A stretch of 64,000 nucleotides of DNA, taken from DAOVXM01 sp963746255. GTDB taxonomy: Bacteria > Chloroflexota > Anaerolineae > Anaerolineales > UBA4823. Positions 36,398 to 45,549 of this stretch are shown here, one piece after another. Made by a program: the position numbers and the translations under genes. Numbering within the stretch: position 1 is the first letter of the stretch; each line of letters begins with the position of its first letter. The notes under the pieces were generated by a model. It saw only the letters and a program-made list of their open reading frames with translations, did no database searches and had not been told where the DNA came from. The stretch lies in the NCBI GenBank assembly GCA_963746255.1, contig CAVVAJ010000001.1:682001-746000 (forward strand), in the 5' to 3' direction.

Positions 36398-36712
36398 AAA
36401 CCCTCCGACTATGGTTTGGTACAGGAACGGGAAATAGGTCTACTAATCTACAGCAAGAATAAACAAGGAGTTTGGTAATTTACATCCCCAAATTTAGGGA
36501 TTTGGATAGGGGAGAATAAAACGCAAGCTAGTGATGACTGGAACAGTTTTCCAGGCTAAAATGAAGTCCAGCATGTTTGCAGTCTGCGGATCAGGCACGC
36601 GCAACCAAAAATACCCGTATGAGGGAACATCAAGCACCGCGGAATCAGCGGCAGTGAACAGAATTTCGAAAGAAAAGATCTGCTGAAACACGAACGAAGG
36701 AATAGACCATCC

Positions 36713-37744
36713 ATGAGCCTATACGAAGAAATCTACGAACAGCCACAAGTGTTGAGAAAGGATTTGGAGCTAAACCTCACGGTGATCCAAGGGATTGCCA
36801 GCACGATTAAAGAAATTCAATCCATTTTCATTGCCGCCCGGGGCACATCGGATAATGCAGCGCTTTATGCCAAGTACCTATGGGGCATCCATAACCAGCT
36901 GCCTGTGATGCTCGCCGCGCCTACCATGTTCAACCAGTACGGTTCACCCCCCCACCTGCCGGGCTCATTAGTGGTCGCGATCTCGCAATCCGGACAATCT
37001 CCAGACATCTTAGAAGTGCTTTATGAAGGAAAACGACAAGGCTGCCCGACGCTCGCCATCACCAATGACCCGCATTCGCCGATGGCAGAGACAGCAGATT
37101 TCGTGCTCAACGTTTGGGCTGGAGTGGAAAAAGCAGTCGCTGCGACAAAAACGTACACCGCCCAGCTGCTTGGGATAGCAATGCTATCCGTTATATTGAA
37201 GGGTGACAGCGAACGCATGGATGAGCTCCACCGCTTACCCGATTTGGCATCCCAAGTACTGGAACAGGATGAGATCATCGCTACAGTTGCGCTGCGCTAC
37301 CGCTATATGCAGCATTGTGTGGTACTAGGGCGCGGGTATAACTATTCAACCGCCTTCGAATGGTCGCTTAAGCTGAAAGAACTAACCTACGTCGTTGCGG
37401 AACCCTACTCTTCGGCCGATTTCCAACACGGCCCGATCGCCATGGTTGCCAGTGGTTTCCCGGTTATGGCTATCGCCCCCAATGGTGCCGTATACCCGGA
37501 TATGCTTTCAGTCTTGCAGCGTCTCCGGGATCAGCATGATGCAGAATTGATGGTCATCTCTAATAACAAAACTGCTCTTGAGCTGGCAACATCACCGATT
37601 GAACTGCCAGTTGATACACCGGAATGGATATCGCCAATCGTCAGCATCATACCAGCCCAGCTGTTTTCGTACTATGTCGCCAAGGTAAAAGGCTTGGACA
37701 CGGAATCGCCACGCGGCTTGACAAAAGTGACGCTGACCCACTAA
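36713..37744 (+). CDS. SIS-domain phosphosugar isomerase/deaminase-like protein (GlmS C-terminal type)
   Basis: A 343-residue protein consisting of two SIS domains, as in the isomerase half of GlmS but without the glutaminase domain. The first domain has ARGTSDNAALYAKYL and ISQSGQSPDILEVL; the second has VLGRGYNYSTAFEWSLKLKEL and the SADFQHGP motif, as in glucosamine-6-phosphate-type isomerases and deaminases. Without glutaminase it may act with free ammonia, or deaminate an aminosugar phosphate. Its stop overlaps the convergent AlkD-like gene's stop by three bases. Confidence 0.85.
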   Translation: MSLYEEIYEQPQVLRKDLELNLTVIQGIASTIKEIQSIFIAARGTSDNAALYAKYLWGIHNQLPVMLAAPTMFNQYGSPPHLPGSLVVAISQSGQSPDILEVLYEGKRQGCPTLAITNDPHSPMAETADFVLNVWAGVEKAVAATKTYTAQLLGIAMLSVILKGDSERMDELHRLPDLASQVLEQDEIIATVALRYRYMQHCVVLGRGYNYSTAFEWSLKLKELTYVVAEPYSSADFQHGPIAMVASGFPVMAIAPNGAVYPDMLSVLQRLRDQHDAELMVISNNKTALELATSPIELPVDTPEWISPIVSIIPAQLFSYYVAKVKGLDTESPRGLTKVTLTH

Positions 37745-38451
37745 CTTTTCGAGTTCGTGCTTAAACCAGCTTTCTTAACCAGCCGCTGGTGGACTTTTTC
37801 ACTCTGCAGTTCCCGCAGCGCGTCAGCTGCAATCCAACGGGCGGAGCGGGAATCGATTTGCTGAATATCTTGGGCGAGCTTGATCGCGGCCTGATTGAGG
37901 TTCAGATTGCGTTTGCCAACATTACGCAATGCCCAATTAATCGCTTTTTTAACATAGTTCCGGTCATCAGTCGATCCATCTATAATGATGGGGAACAGAT
38001 TGGTAAACTCCTGGTCATCCATCTGCTTATCATGCCACGCCAGGCAGGCGATCAGCGCGTAAGCAGCTCGTTTTACAAACTCACCATCCCGTTTTGACCA
38101 TTCATGGATCTTCTTCAAAACCAAAGGGGATTTATCAAATAAATTCATACACACCTGGTCACAGGTATCCCATGAGTTCAAGTCAACTACCCAGGTTTCC
38201 ATCTGCTCATCGGTAAGCTGGTTTGGGTCGGCGATCATACTAGCAACGATCTGAGCTTCGGGGTATCCGCTCTCCCACAGCTCAAGAGCCACCTGATGAT
38301 CCTTTCCGACCTGTTTTGCGATCGCCCGCATGTCGGGCACCGACACCCCCAAACGGGATTCGGGGGTCAAACCAAAATATGCCATATCATGTATCTTCTC
38401 TGGTTCGGCTTTCTCCTGTAGCATCGCCAAGATCTGTGCGACTGTTGCCAT
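37741..38451 (-). CDS. DNA alkylation repair protein (AlkD-like HEAT repeats)
   Basis: A protein of about 236 residues built of HEAT-like helix pairs, resembling AlkD glycosylases that excise N3- and N7-alkylpurines. The typical patches are visible: GVSVPDMRAIAKQVGKDH near residue 40, and the segment WDTCDQVCMNLFDKSP, followed by FVKRAAYALIACLAWHD and DDRNYVKKAINWALRNVGKR, a motif shared by this family. The ATG at 38451 is preferred because of an AGGAAAGGG element upstream; the frame opens at 38514. Confidence 0.82.
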   Translation of the reverse strand: MATVAQILAMLQEKAEPEKIHDMAYFGLTPESRLGVSVPDMRAIAKQVGKDHQVALELWESGYPEAQIVASMIADPNQLTDEQMETWVVDLNSWDTCDQVCMNLFDKSPLVLKKIHEWSKRDGEFVKRAAYALIACLAWHDKQMDDQEFTNLFPIIIDGSTDDRNYVKKAINWALRNVGKRNLNLNQAAIKLAQDIQQIDSRSARWIAADALRELQSEKVHQRLVKKAGLSTNSKS

Positions 38452-38569
38452 GTCCAATTCCCTTTCCTGCCTGACTCGGATTACCCAAATATCGATCGGT
38501 ACGAATACACTCATCTAGCGGATGGCAGAAATCCTACCTTGGGGCGGCCATTAGCCAAATGGGTAACAT

Positions 38570-39022
38570 TTAGACATCCAGCCCTTCCCGTCCCAGTAAG
38601 CCTAAGATGAGCGATAATTCACCGCGATGGTGAATCTCATGTTCAAGTACATGCCACAACACCCACGCGATCTGAAATTCTTCTCCCCAAGGCGCAATGA
38701 TGGTGCGTGATAAGTCGGCTTCCTGCAGCGTATTCAGAAAATCGACCATTTGATTGTGAACCTGCTCAAGTGCCTGCTTAATCGCTAGCTTGCTAGGGTA
38801 ATTTGCCAAGGTGTATTGGTCTGGCCATACGTCCAGCTCACGCGTCAGGACAAAGCGCTGCCAACCATCTTCTGCATCCGCGATGTGCAGCATGATATCC
38901 CCTGCTGTCCATCCACCTTCAAAAGGCTGGTAACTTAATTCAGCATCTGAAAACTGATCAATGGTGGTGAGCAAACCCGCCCTGATCTGCTGCCAATGTG
39001 CGAATGACTTTATTGGCTCCAT
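38570..39022 (-). CDS. DinB-family protein
   Basis: A protein of 150 residues with the four-helix DinB/YfiT metal site: His in HIADAEDGW and the pair HxxxH in VLWHVLEHEIHHRGEL. DinB-like proteins often act as thiol-dependent transferases or are of unknown function. The ATG at 39022 is selected because GGGAG is six bases away; the frame begins at a TTG at 39028. It follows the GNAT gene by 24 bases on the same strand. Confidence 0.85.
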   Translation of the reverse strand: MEPIKSFAHWQQIRAGLLTTIDQFSDAELSYQPFEGGWTAGDIMLHIADAEDGWQRFVLTRELDVWPDQYTLANYPSKLAIKQALEQVHNQMVDFLNTLQEADLSRTIIAPWGEEFQIAWVLWHVLEHEIHHRGELSLILGLLGREGLDV

Positions 39023-39046
39023 AATCAACTCCCAAAAAACGTGAGC

Positions 39047-40009
39047 CTATATGTTGTTTTCGGTCGAGACAGTAGGAATTTGTTTGACGTATTCGTTGTA
39101 CTGCCGCACTCGCTGCATGCCCACTTGCTCATAAAACTTGAGCGCATCCAAATTTTTTGCTTCGACGCCCAGTGCAACGCGCCGGTGACCGCGTGAATAG
39201 AAGCAGTAAAAACTATGCTGCAGTAAGGCAGTGCCAAGCCCGCTCCGCCTCCAGTTAGGGGAAACAGCTAATTGGCGCACCCAACCGTACTCCTCATAGT
39301 CATAGCACAATGCTGCACCAATTATTTCTTGGTCAGCGAAAAGCAGGAACCAAAGTTCGGGGATGAAATGATCCTCACGCATCATCCATGATCGCCAGCG
39401 TTCAAAATCGCCGGGTGTCCGTCCGGCATGTGAAATATTGCGATTGACAAATTCGAAGACAGGTAAATCGTCCTCGCCTTGGATAATGGTGCGCAATTGT
39501 ACACCCGCCGGCCAGGTTGGTTTTCCAGGCTGCCGATCCATCGTGTGCTGCATGCGCAGGTAGTATTTCCCGTGTTTATAACCATGCTTTTCCAAAGCAG
39601 CGTTATCTGCACGGTTGGTTTGCGAAGCGATGGTATGGAGTACAACAGATGACTGATGCCCTGCGCTGATCTGCAGCTCCTGAACGCGCTTTTCACAGCG
39701 CAGGATAATCTCGGTGCGCAAATCATCAATATTCGATCGGGGATGAACATAAAAGTCCATCTGGAATTCAGTATCTCCGGCAGCGACTTTCCCGTAGCCG
39801 ATAGCCCGGTCTTGCTGGTCAGGGACCAGCCAAGCATCTTTGGAAAGATCAATCTCCCCCCACTCCTGCAGCAGATCTTCTAATTCGCTGTCTGGTTCAC
39901 CATACTCGGCGATATCCACCGCGATCATCAAATCCAACACGGCAGCCGCATCAGAAGTCGATGGACGGGTGAAAATAATATTGGATAGCGGGTCAGGATT
40001 ATCTAGCAT
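39047..40009 (-). CDS. GNAT N-acetyltransferase (two-domain, mycothiol-synthase-like)
   Basis: A 320-residue protein of two GNAT folds in tandem. The first domain lacks a clear acetyl-CoA loop. The second has the motif A region QLAVSPNWRRSGLGTALLQH, including the R/Q-x-x-G-x-G/A pyrophosphate loop, and a VEAKNLDALKFYEQVGM C-terminal segment. Two-domain GNATs of this size occur as mycothiol synthase-like proteins, but the substrate is not known. It precedes the DinB gene in the same operon. Confidence 0.82.
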   Translation of the reverse strand: MLDNPDPLSNIIFTRPSTSDAAAVLDLMIAVDIAEYGEPDSELEDLLQEWGEIDLSKDAWLVPDQQDRAIGYGKVAAGDTEFQMDFYVHPRSNIDDLRTEIILRCEKRVQELQISAGHQSSVVLHTIASQTNRADNAALEKHGYKHGKYYLRMQHTMDRQPGKPTWPAGVQLRTIIQGEDDLPVFEFVNRNISHAGRTPGDFERWRSWMMREDHFIPELWFLLFADQEIIGAALCYDYEEYGWVRQLAVSPNWRRSGLGTALLQHSFYCFYSRGHRRVALGVEAKNLDALKFYEQVGMQRVRQYNEYVKQIPTVSTENNI

Positions 40010-40053
40010 GTATATTATCTTTGAATGTACTGCTATGGGATAGGGAACGGGAT

Positions 40054-40947
40054 TTATTTCGCGATCGAGCGCAGGACATTGCCCATTCTATCTAACGAGG
40101 TCCACAAATAATCCTGTTCGTCGGCAGCGAGGGCATTCCAAGGACCATAAAAATTTCGGTCGGTTGCTACCTCAGCTGCCAGGCGGATCGTTTCGCCATT
40201 GCGGGTTATCTGGTAATCCCCACCAACTTCCATCACCCACCCGCGTCTAACCAGACCCTGCAGTGCGGCAGCATAGGTGCTGCGCTGGTGTCCTCTTTGG
40301 GCTAAACTTTCACACAACTTATCTAGATTTGTTGCTTCGCCACGCCAGATCAGGCTAAATGCCTCCCAGGTGGGCGCATTTACGTGATAGGCGTCCCAGG
40401 CTGTAATGTGAGCATCATCACGAAATGCATTGAGGTCTGTAAGGTACTGTTCGATACGCACGATCTCCGAAACCTGCGCTCCCGGATCGCCTCGGCGGCT
40501 CATAAGCAGATTGTGCTTGCTATTGGGCGCCTCCACCTGCAGGCAACCGTCCACCAACCGCCATAAGTAATTCCGTATCCGCATCAGATCGCGGTTTGAT
40601 AGGGGTGTTAACTTAGCCATGCTGTCGTATGCCGCACTGAGAACAGATTGCACCGCCGCGCGACCTTGGGATGTTATCTGGTAAACATCCCCGGGGAGCG
40701 GGGATAACCAGCCCCTTTGCGCAGCCTCCTCAAGACGTGGTAGGAAAATCTCAGCATTGGTATATGGTGTCTGGTGTTGGATTACGCTGGTTGATATCGG
40801 GTCTGGATCATAAATCATACTCAGCCACAGCACCCGTAAATTACGGAGGGATACCCCCATGGTTTCGGCTGCTTGTTCCATCGCTGGTCTATAATGCAGC
40901 TGGAGCGAAGCCTGAGAATCACGAATCAGCTCTGGCCAATCGTTCAT
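40054..40947 (-). CDS. SCO6745-like winged-helix protein
   Basis: A protein of about 297 residues with two winged-helix regions (LPRLEEAAQRGWLSPLPGDVYQITSQGRAAV and, near the end, LQGLVRRGWVMEVGGDYQITRNGE), linked by a helical domain. This layout resembles the SCO6745 family of actinobacterial and chloroflexi proteins, whose role is not established. The ATG at 40947 is chosen because GGAGA lies upstream; the frame opens earlier at 40995. It sits next to the GNAT and DinB genes on the same strand. Confidence 0.6.
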   Translation of the reverse strand: MNDWPELIRDSQASLQLHYRPAMEQAAETMGVSLRNLRVLWLSMIYDPDPISTSVIQHQTPYTNAEIFLPRLEEAAQRGWLSPLPGDVYQITSQGRAAVQSVLSAAYDSMAKLTPLSNRDLMRIRNYLWRLVDGCLQVEAPNSKHNLLMSRRGDPGAQVSEIVRIEQYLTDLNAFRDDAHITAWDAYHVNAPTWEAFSLIWRGEATNLDKLCESLAQRGHQRSTYAAALQGLVRRGWVMEVGGDYQITRNGETIRLAAEVATDRNFYGPWNALAADEQDYLWTSLDRMGNVLRSIAK

Positions 40948-41107
40948 GATCCATTTCTCCCCATACCTATCCTGGCTGGAATTAATGGTCTCCAATCGTT
41001 CGTTCGTAGATCCTAGTTTAAATTATACATCTAATTCGGGCTGCGGCTGCTCCTTAGGTGACTGGCGAGTAAATGTAGTGGGAAATTAGTTAGTGCCATA
41101 ATTAAGT

Positions 41108-41143
41108 GGACACCCGGCTAGTATTGATACCAGCCGGGTGTCC
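41108..41143. terminator. Hairpin behind the membrane protein at 41221-41946
   Basis: GGACACCCGGCT (41108-41119) pairs with AGCCGGGTGTCC (41132-41143), a perfect 12-bp stem with a 12-base loop. It lies about 80 bases beyond the stop of the minus-strand membrane protein. Confidence 0.65.
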
Positions 41144-41220
41144 AGTGAAAAAGAGGAGATTGTGTTGAGAGGTATTGTGCTGGACAAAGAAGGCCAACAC
41201 AGATTAGCAAATAATTTGGT

Positions 41221-41946
41221 TTAGCTCATAGTTTGAGCAGCAGGCTCGGGTGATTTTTCTGCCATGGGGGTGGTTGCCCGCATAAAACCGATGAACATCA
41301 ATACCGCACCGAACAGTTCTCCGATATACAGCGCACCGGGGATGCCGAACCGGCTGAAAGCGCCGCCAAATGCCGGGGCGAGCGCGCCGGCTGCGATCAG
41401 GATATTCCCAATCACCCGGTGTAAGAGTATTCGCTTACGATAGAAAATCCAGGCTGAGTAAACCGCGCCTCCGACAAGCGTTACCACGCCATATAGGTTG
41501 AAAATTGGTGTAAGGCTACGGATGCCAGGTGTGACAATCGCATGTCCGCTCAGTTCGCTGCCAGTATGGACACTCGTCGTCAGCAAAGTTGGGTCTAGCT
41601 GGGCTGTAAAAATCTTGAAAGCGGCATACAAAGAACCAGCTAACAGCATGACCATCAATCCGTTCGCTAGATTGCGTTTGGCTAAAAGATATACCGTCCC
41701 TTGACCTAACCAGGCTGCAACCAGGATAGCCCCGAAGAGATACCATAACCGGAAGATTAAAGAATTCCAGCCAAAGGCGCCGAAATATGCCTCACAAAAA
41801 CCACCAATGCCGTAGAACAGCATCCCCAAACCCCACAATAAAAGGTGTAGGCGGCGTTTTTCAGCATAACGTTTGAATACAAAAAAGGCAAAGATAAAGC
41901 TAACGATAGCAGAAAGAAATGGCAGCAAAGTGTTTACCACGGTCAT
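41221..41946 (-). CDS. Seven-helix membrane protein of unknown function
   Basis: A 241-residue protein with about seven hydrophobic segments and a conserved-looking LHLLLWGLGMLFYGIGGFCEAYFG stretch (about residues 33-56). Its layout resembles membrane sensor modules found at the N-terminus of signalling proteins, but no output domain follows. It ends with a hydrophilic Pro/Glu-rich tail. The 49-residue peptide gene lies 32 bases upstream on the same strand, so they are probably co-transcribed. Confidence 0.6.
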   Translation of the reverse strand: MTVVNTLLPFLSAIVSFIFAFFVFKRYAEKRRLHLLLWGLGMLFYGIGGFCEAYFGAFGWNSLIFRLWYLFGAILVAAWLGQGTVYLLAKRNLANGLMVMLLAGSLYAAFKIFTAQLDPTLLTTSVHTGSELSGHAIVTPGIRSLTPIFNLYGVVTLVGGAVYSAWIFYRKRILLHRVIGNILIAAGALAPAFGGAFSRFGIPGALYIGELFGAVLMFIGFMRATTPMAEKSPEPAAQTMS

Positions 41947-41978
41947 TGGCGAATCTCCTTATTGAAGTGGAATTACGT

Positions 41979-42128
41979 TCAACCTGACACGATCCCAATG
42001 CCAACAGCGATCGTGTATATAAACACTACAACGATGATAAAGACCAATATTCCGATGGCAACTGGTACGGCTTTTTCATAAAACTGCGGGTAGGTTTTTT
42101 TCGGGGTGTGATTAGTATCTGAAGCCAT
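41979..42128 (-). CDS. Small single-pass membrane peptide (49 residues)
   Basis: A frame beginning MASDTNHTPKKTYPQFYEKA, followed by one hydrophobic segment (VAIGILVFIIVVVFIYTIAVGIG). It starts the operon with the seven-helix membrane protein. The Shine-Dalgarno is not clear. Family unknown; the pattern resembles accessory single-helix subunits. The 375-base gap to the next plus-strand gene contains a repeat cluster. Confidence 0.5.
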   Translation of the reverse strand: MASDTNHTPKKTYPQFYEKAVPVAIGILVFIIVVVFIYTIAVGIGIVSG

Positions 42129-42174
42129 TTCGTCTCAGAACTGCAGGTCGATTTTAAGCTGCAACCTTATAAGA

Positions 42175-42219
42175 TCAGTATACTGACGCCGCATACTGAT
42201 GTATAGATAAGTTTACTGA
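42175..42219. promoter_or_regulatory. TACTGA repeat cluster with a 12-bp palindrome
   Basis: TCAGTATACTGA (42175-42186) is a perfect palindrome, and TACTGA recurs at 42181-42186, 42195-42200 and 42214-42219. The cluster lies between the divergent genes ending at 42128 and starting at 42504, where an operator would be placed. The binding protein is unknown. Confidence 0.35.
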
Positions 42220-42503
42220 AGAAAAGTTTAGTCTTTTATGAGAGAAATCCTACTCCACAACGAGATGACTGGGACAATCATAGCGCCCAGATAGGTTTAG
42301 AATGAAAGTTTTCCAAAATCGGAGAGAAATTCTGGCAACCAAAGTCTGGTATTTGAAGTATTCAAACACTTCCCCAGACTGAATGGGATAGATTTAACGC
42401 TTGTCATGAAAAACGTTTTAATTTATAGTTGGGAGAACTTGTGAAACCGGGAGCAAACTGATAAACCGTTATCTCCCTACCACACCAAGATTGAGACCAA
42501 AAG

Positions 42504-43145
42504 ATGATTGATTGCGCGAGATGTGGTTGGCGGAGTGAAGAATCAGCCGTTTTCTGCCCTAAATGTGGGCGGCGGCTGACAGATGTGCGGATCACATGCC
42601 CGAAATGTGGTGCAAAAAATCCAAAAGAAAGGATCAACTGTTGGAAATGTCAAGTTGAGCTGAACCAAGCCTTCGTAGAACTGCAGCAAGCGATATTGAT
42701 CCCAACCAAAAAGCGGCCAATTATCTCAACGCGAACCTGGGTTGTCCTAGGTAATGTAATTTTGGCTGCTGTCGTAATCCTAGGCATCTTCTTTGCGCTT
42801 AACAACCCCAACCAGCAGAAACATCTCGGTACTGTCAGCCATAAATTCGCGCTCGTAACTATGCTGGCCCAAGAGGAACCCATTTACAGTGCTCAGGAGC
42901 TGACTCTGCAGGCGATCGATGCTCAGGACGTTCATCTAGCCCAATGGTTTAATGCGTTGACTGCACAAGAACGCCGGGCTTACTTCAACCAGTATAACTA
43001 CTATAATCTGCTGCTGTTTTCGCTCACAGCTTACAAGGGGAATCTGCAAACGCTTGGTTTTAACAATCATGTCTGGCACCGATTCGATTTTGACCAAACG
43101 CTCTACAATATTCAGAAATCCATAGAAGAGAGCAGGCAAAACTGA
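42504..43145 (+). CDS. Double zinc-ribbon membrane protein
   Basis: A 213-residue protein. The N-terminus has two zinc ribbons with CxxC pairs: CARCGW...CPKCGRR and CPKCGAKNPKERINCWKC. A transmembrane helix follows (about residues 78-98), then a ~110-residue extracytoplasmic domain (LGTVSHKF to NIQKSIEESRQN) with no known motif. Such proteins are common in Chloroflexota near signalling or peptidase genes. The role is unknown. The M28 membrane peptidase begins 90 bases downstream. Confidence 0.72.
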   Translation: MIDCARCGWRSEESAVFCPKCGRRLTDVRITCPKCGAKNPKERINCWKCQVELNQAFVELQQAILIPTKKRPIISTRTWVVLGNVILAAVVILGIFFALNNPNQQKHLGTVSHKFALVTMLAQEEPIYSAQELTLQAIDAQDVHLAQWFNALTAQERRAYFNQYNYYNLLLFSLTAYKGNLQTLGFNNHVWHRFDFDQTLYNIQKSIEESRQN

Positions 43146-43235
43146 ATCAAATCATTAATTCCCAACCACACTTACAAACCGGCAAATATTACGAAAACCA
43201 TCGGTACGACAATACCGATACGAATCCGAGAGGCA

Positions 43236-44558
43236 GTGCCCACCGTGTCAGCATATGAAGTATTAACGAAACTCCAGAACGATGCCAGCCCGCGCCGAGC
43301 GGGGACGAGCGGCGAGGCACGCGCTCAGGAGTGGCTGCTGGAACGTTGTACGGAACTTGATTTACCTTCTGAAACTGATGAATTCACCTTTATCGGTAGT
43401 GAAACCTACCGTCCGGTTGTGCAGTTGGTCATCGTTGCGCTGATAACGCTGAGCGTCGCCGTGGCATTTCTGGGCTACCCATTTGCGGGTGGTGTAACGC
43501 TCCTGCTGACATTCTACTTCTTCTTCTACCCCCTCTCACGCTTGGAAGAACGCCTTGCTCAGTCGAAAAGCCGCAATATCCTGGCTGGATTGAAACAACC
43601 CCTCTCGGCATACATCCATGAGAAAGACAAAGAATCTGCCATACTGGTATGTGCTCACTATGATACCCCCCGCAACTTCCCCAGCTATACGAAAAAACTC
43701 CGCAAGCTAACCAGGATATTCGGTCCGCTCGGTTTACTGGGTCTGGTACTCTATACGGTCTATACCATCCTGTTGGCAGGTGCCTACCTAGTAGAAGCAA
43801 TCGGATGGTCAGCACTCAAAACCTTATTGTTGGCCATTGCACCGTATATTGACTGGCTTGCATTGATCATGGCACTGCCCTTGCTGGTCCTGCTCACATT
43901 CAGCAGCTTCAGCCGGCTACTGTCCAAATCCAGTGACAGCCCGGGAGCAGATGACAACGGCTCGGGGACAGCCTTGGTGCTCGAATTAGCGAAGCGGCTT
44001 AAATCAAACCCACCCCAAAACCTAGCAGTTTTCTTCGCTTGGTGGGGTGCGGAGGAATTAGGTCTTTTTGGGTCACGTCAGTTTGTGCGCCGGTATCATA
44101 AACAGCTCGAGCGCGGTAAACTCTATCTGGTAAACATAGATTGTGTCGGTGTGGGCCAGTATTTAACGGTGACAACCGGAGTTGGAACAATAAATCGCCA
44201 CCACAGTAACTCCGACAACGTTAGTTTGCTGGAGGAATTAGCCGCAAAACAAGCCATCCCGACTATACGCACCTGGGGATCGATCATCTCAGGTGGCTCA
44301 TCCGACCACGCCGCCTGGATGGAACGCGGCTTTGATCAAGCCATATCCTTGATCCGTGAGAACTACCGCCCACTCTCGCTGCCGGCACGGTTATTCGCCT
44401 GGCTGCTGCGCATACCGGATGCATCACAGTTCGAAATCGACCACGTCCATACTCCTGCTGACATCCTGGAAGGAATAAATCCCCAAATACTAGCAGAGAC
44501 GGCAGATTTGGCAGAGGCTTATATCTACGCATTAGATCGTAAGCTTAGCATTGAATGA
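43236..44558 (+). CDS. Membrane-embedded M28-family peptidase
   Basis: A 440-residue protein with two membrane blocks (about residues 66-105 and 160-235) around and after the start of an M28 peptidase core. The zinc and catalytic motifs are present: CAHYDTP (first ligand region), GADDNGSG (bridging Asp), WWGAEELGLFGS (catalytic Glu and ligand), NIDCVGVG, and a final HVHTPADI. The membrane block between the first motif and the bridging Asp is an insertion compared with soluble M28 enzymes. The GTG at 43236 is the chosen start; a weak GAGAGG precedes it. Confidence 0.8.
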   Translation: MPTVSAYEVLTKLQNDASPRRAGTSGEARAQEWLLERCTELDLPSETDEFTFIGSETYRPVVQLVIVALITLSVAVAFLGYPFAGGVTLLLTFYFFFYPLSRLEERLAQSKSRNILAGLKQPLSAYIHEKDKESAILVCAHYDTPRNFPSYTKKLRKLTRIFGPLGLLGLVLYTVYTILLAGAYLVEAIGWSALKTLLLAIAPYIDWLALIMALPLLVLLTFSSFSRLLSKSSDSPGADDNGSGTALVLELAKRLKSNPPQNLAVFFAWWGAEELGLFGSRQFVRRYHKQLERGKLYLVNIDCVGVGQYLTVTTGVGTINRHHSNSDNVSLLEELAAKQAIPTIRTWGSIISGGSSDHAAWMERGFDQAISLIRENYRPLSLPARLFAWLLRIPDASQFEIDHVHTPADILEGINPQILAETADLAEAYIYALDRKLSIE

Positions 44559-44810
44559 AAATACGTTGTAAAAAATCAAAACTAGCTAAAGAGTAGTTTT
44601 TCACTTGGCATCCCAATGTTAAGACATCCACTTTCTTTTGCACATGGTAGCAGTACTAGATAATCCTTCTGCTACACAAACCTGCCAGTTCTATGTAAAT
44701 ACAAACCTGTGCTAGTATGAGCGTTATCGCTTCATGAATTTCATACGCACTGCTACAGCGATAGTAACAGCTTTTCGGTAGCCCCTTTCTCAACGACTTG
44801 GATTCCCTAC

Positions 44811-44839
44811 TTGACAACCAGCCACAAATTTGCTATAGT
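44811..44839 (+). promoter_or_regulatory. Near-consensus promoter of the 44.9-45.9 kb operon
   Basis: TTGACA (44811-44816), 17 bases, TATAGT (44834-44839). This is a near-perfect sigma70-type promoter placed about 60 bases before the start codon of the membrane protein gene. Confidence 0.85.
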
Positions 44840-44845
44840 ATTTAC

Positions 44846-44870
44846 AAGTACTTTGTATTACAAAGTACTT
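44846..44870. promoter_or_regulatory. 25-bp palindromic operator
   Basis: AAGTACTTTGTA (44846-44857) is the exact reverse complement of TACAAAGTACTT (44859-44870), separated by one base. It covers the expected transcription start of the promoter at 44811-44839, a classical position for repression. The wHTH protein encoded by the second gene of this operon is the obvious candidate to bind it, by inference only. Confidence 0.75.
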
Positions 44871-44901
44871 TTCAATCGATTAGTTTTGTTGGAGGTTGGT
44901 C

Positions 44902-45549
44902 ATGTCAGAAAAAATCAGCTTGCGTAAGAGCGAAGCCAAAGTATTCCAGTCTGCCTTCCAGGATGGGCTGTGGGATATCTTTATTGGCTGTTATTTGCTC
45001 CAATTCGTGTTCGCTATCTATCTAAGCCCTTTCCTGGGTGATTTCTGGAGCACGGCTGTATTTCTACCCATTGTTGGGCTGTTGTTCTTAGGGTTGTGGT
45101 TGATAAAGAAGTATGTGGTCAAACCGCGCCTCGGCAGCGTTAAATATGGGTCATGGCGCAAGACACGGATGTTTCGCTTCAATTTACTAATGCTCGTATT
45201 CCTGGTTCTCGCGCTGGTTTTCGGGTTTCTCTCATTTGTAGAATTTTCATCTATACCCGACTGGATGGTCGCAGCCCGCTTTTCCCTCACCATACTGATC
45301 TTTTTCAGCCTGATAGCCTATTTCCTGGACTACACGCGCATGTACGCATATGGCATTCTTGTATCTCTTGCACCGATTACGGGAGAGTGGCTGCATGTCA
45401 ATATGGGGGCATCCCACCACGGTTGGCCGATCACATTTGGGGTTTGCGCGGGGATCATGATCACTACTGGGATCACCCTCTTTGTGAGATTTCTAAGCAG
45501 TCACCCGCTGCCTCCAGATATAGCATCCTTTGATTTGGCTGCCGAATGA
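44902..45549 (+). CDS. Membrane protein partner of a wHTH regulator
   Basis: A 215-residue protein with about six hydrophobic segments (starting about residues 30, 55, 95, 125, 155 and 180). The N-terminus is charged: MSEKISLRKSEAKVFQSAFQ. The ATG at 44902 has GGAGG six bases upstream; the frame opens at a TTG at 44896. Its stop overlaps the start of the wHTH gene (ATGA), so both are made together. Membrane proteins of this size paired with such regulators occur in other bacteria, but their function is not known. Confidence 0.72.
   Translation: MSEKISLRKSEAKVFQSAFQDGLWDIFIGCYLLQFVFAIYLSPFLGDFWSTAVFLPIVGLLFLGLWLIKKYVVKPRLGSVKYGSWRKTRMFRFNLLMLVFLVLALVFGFLSFVEFSSIPDWMVAARFSLTILIFFSLIAYFLDYTRMYAYGILVSLAPITGEWLHVNMGASHHGWPITFGVCAGIMITTGITLFVRFLSSHPLPPDIASFDLAAE

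Noticed and set aside
40986..41001. A 16-base match TGGTCTCCAATCGTTC shared with 47508-47523
   Set aside because: One 16-base match in 64 kb is expected by chance about half the time, and the flanks do not agree.
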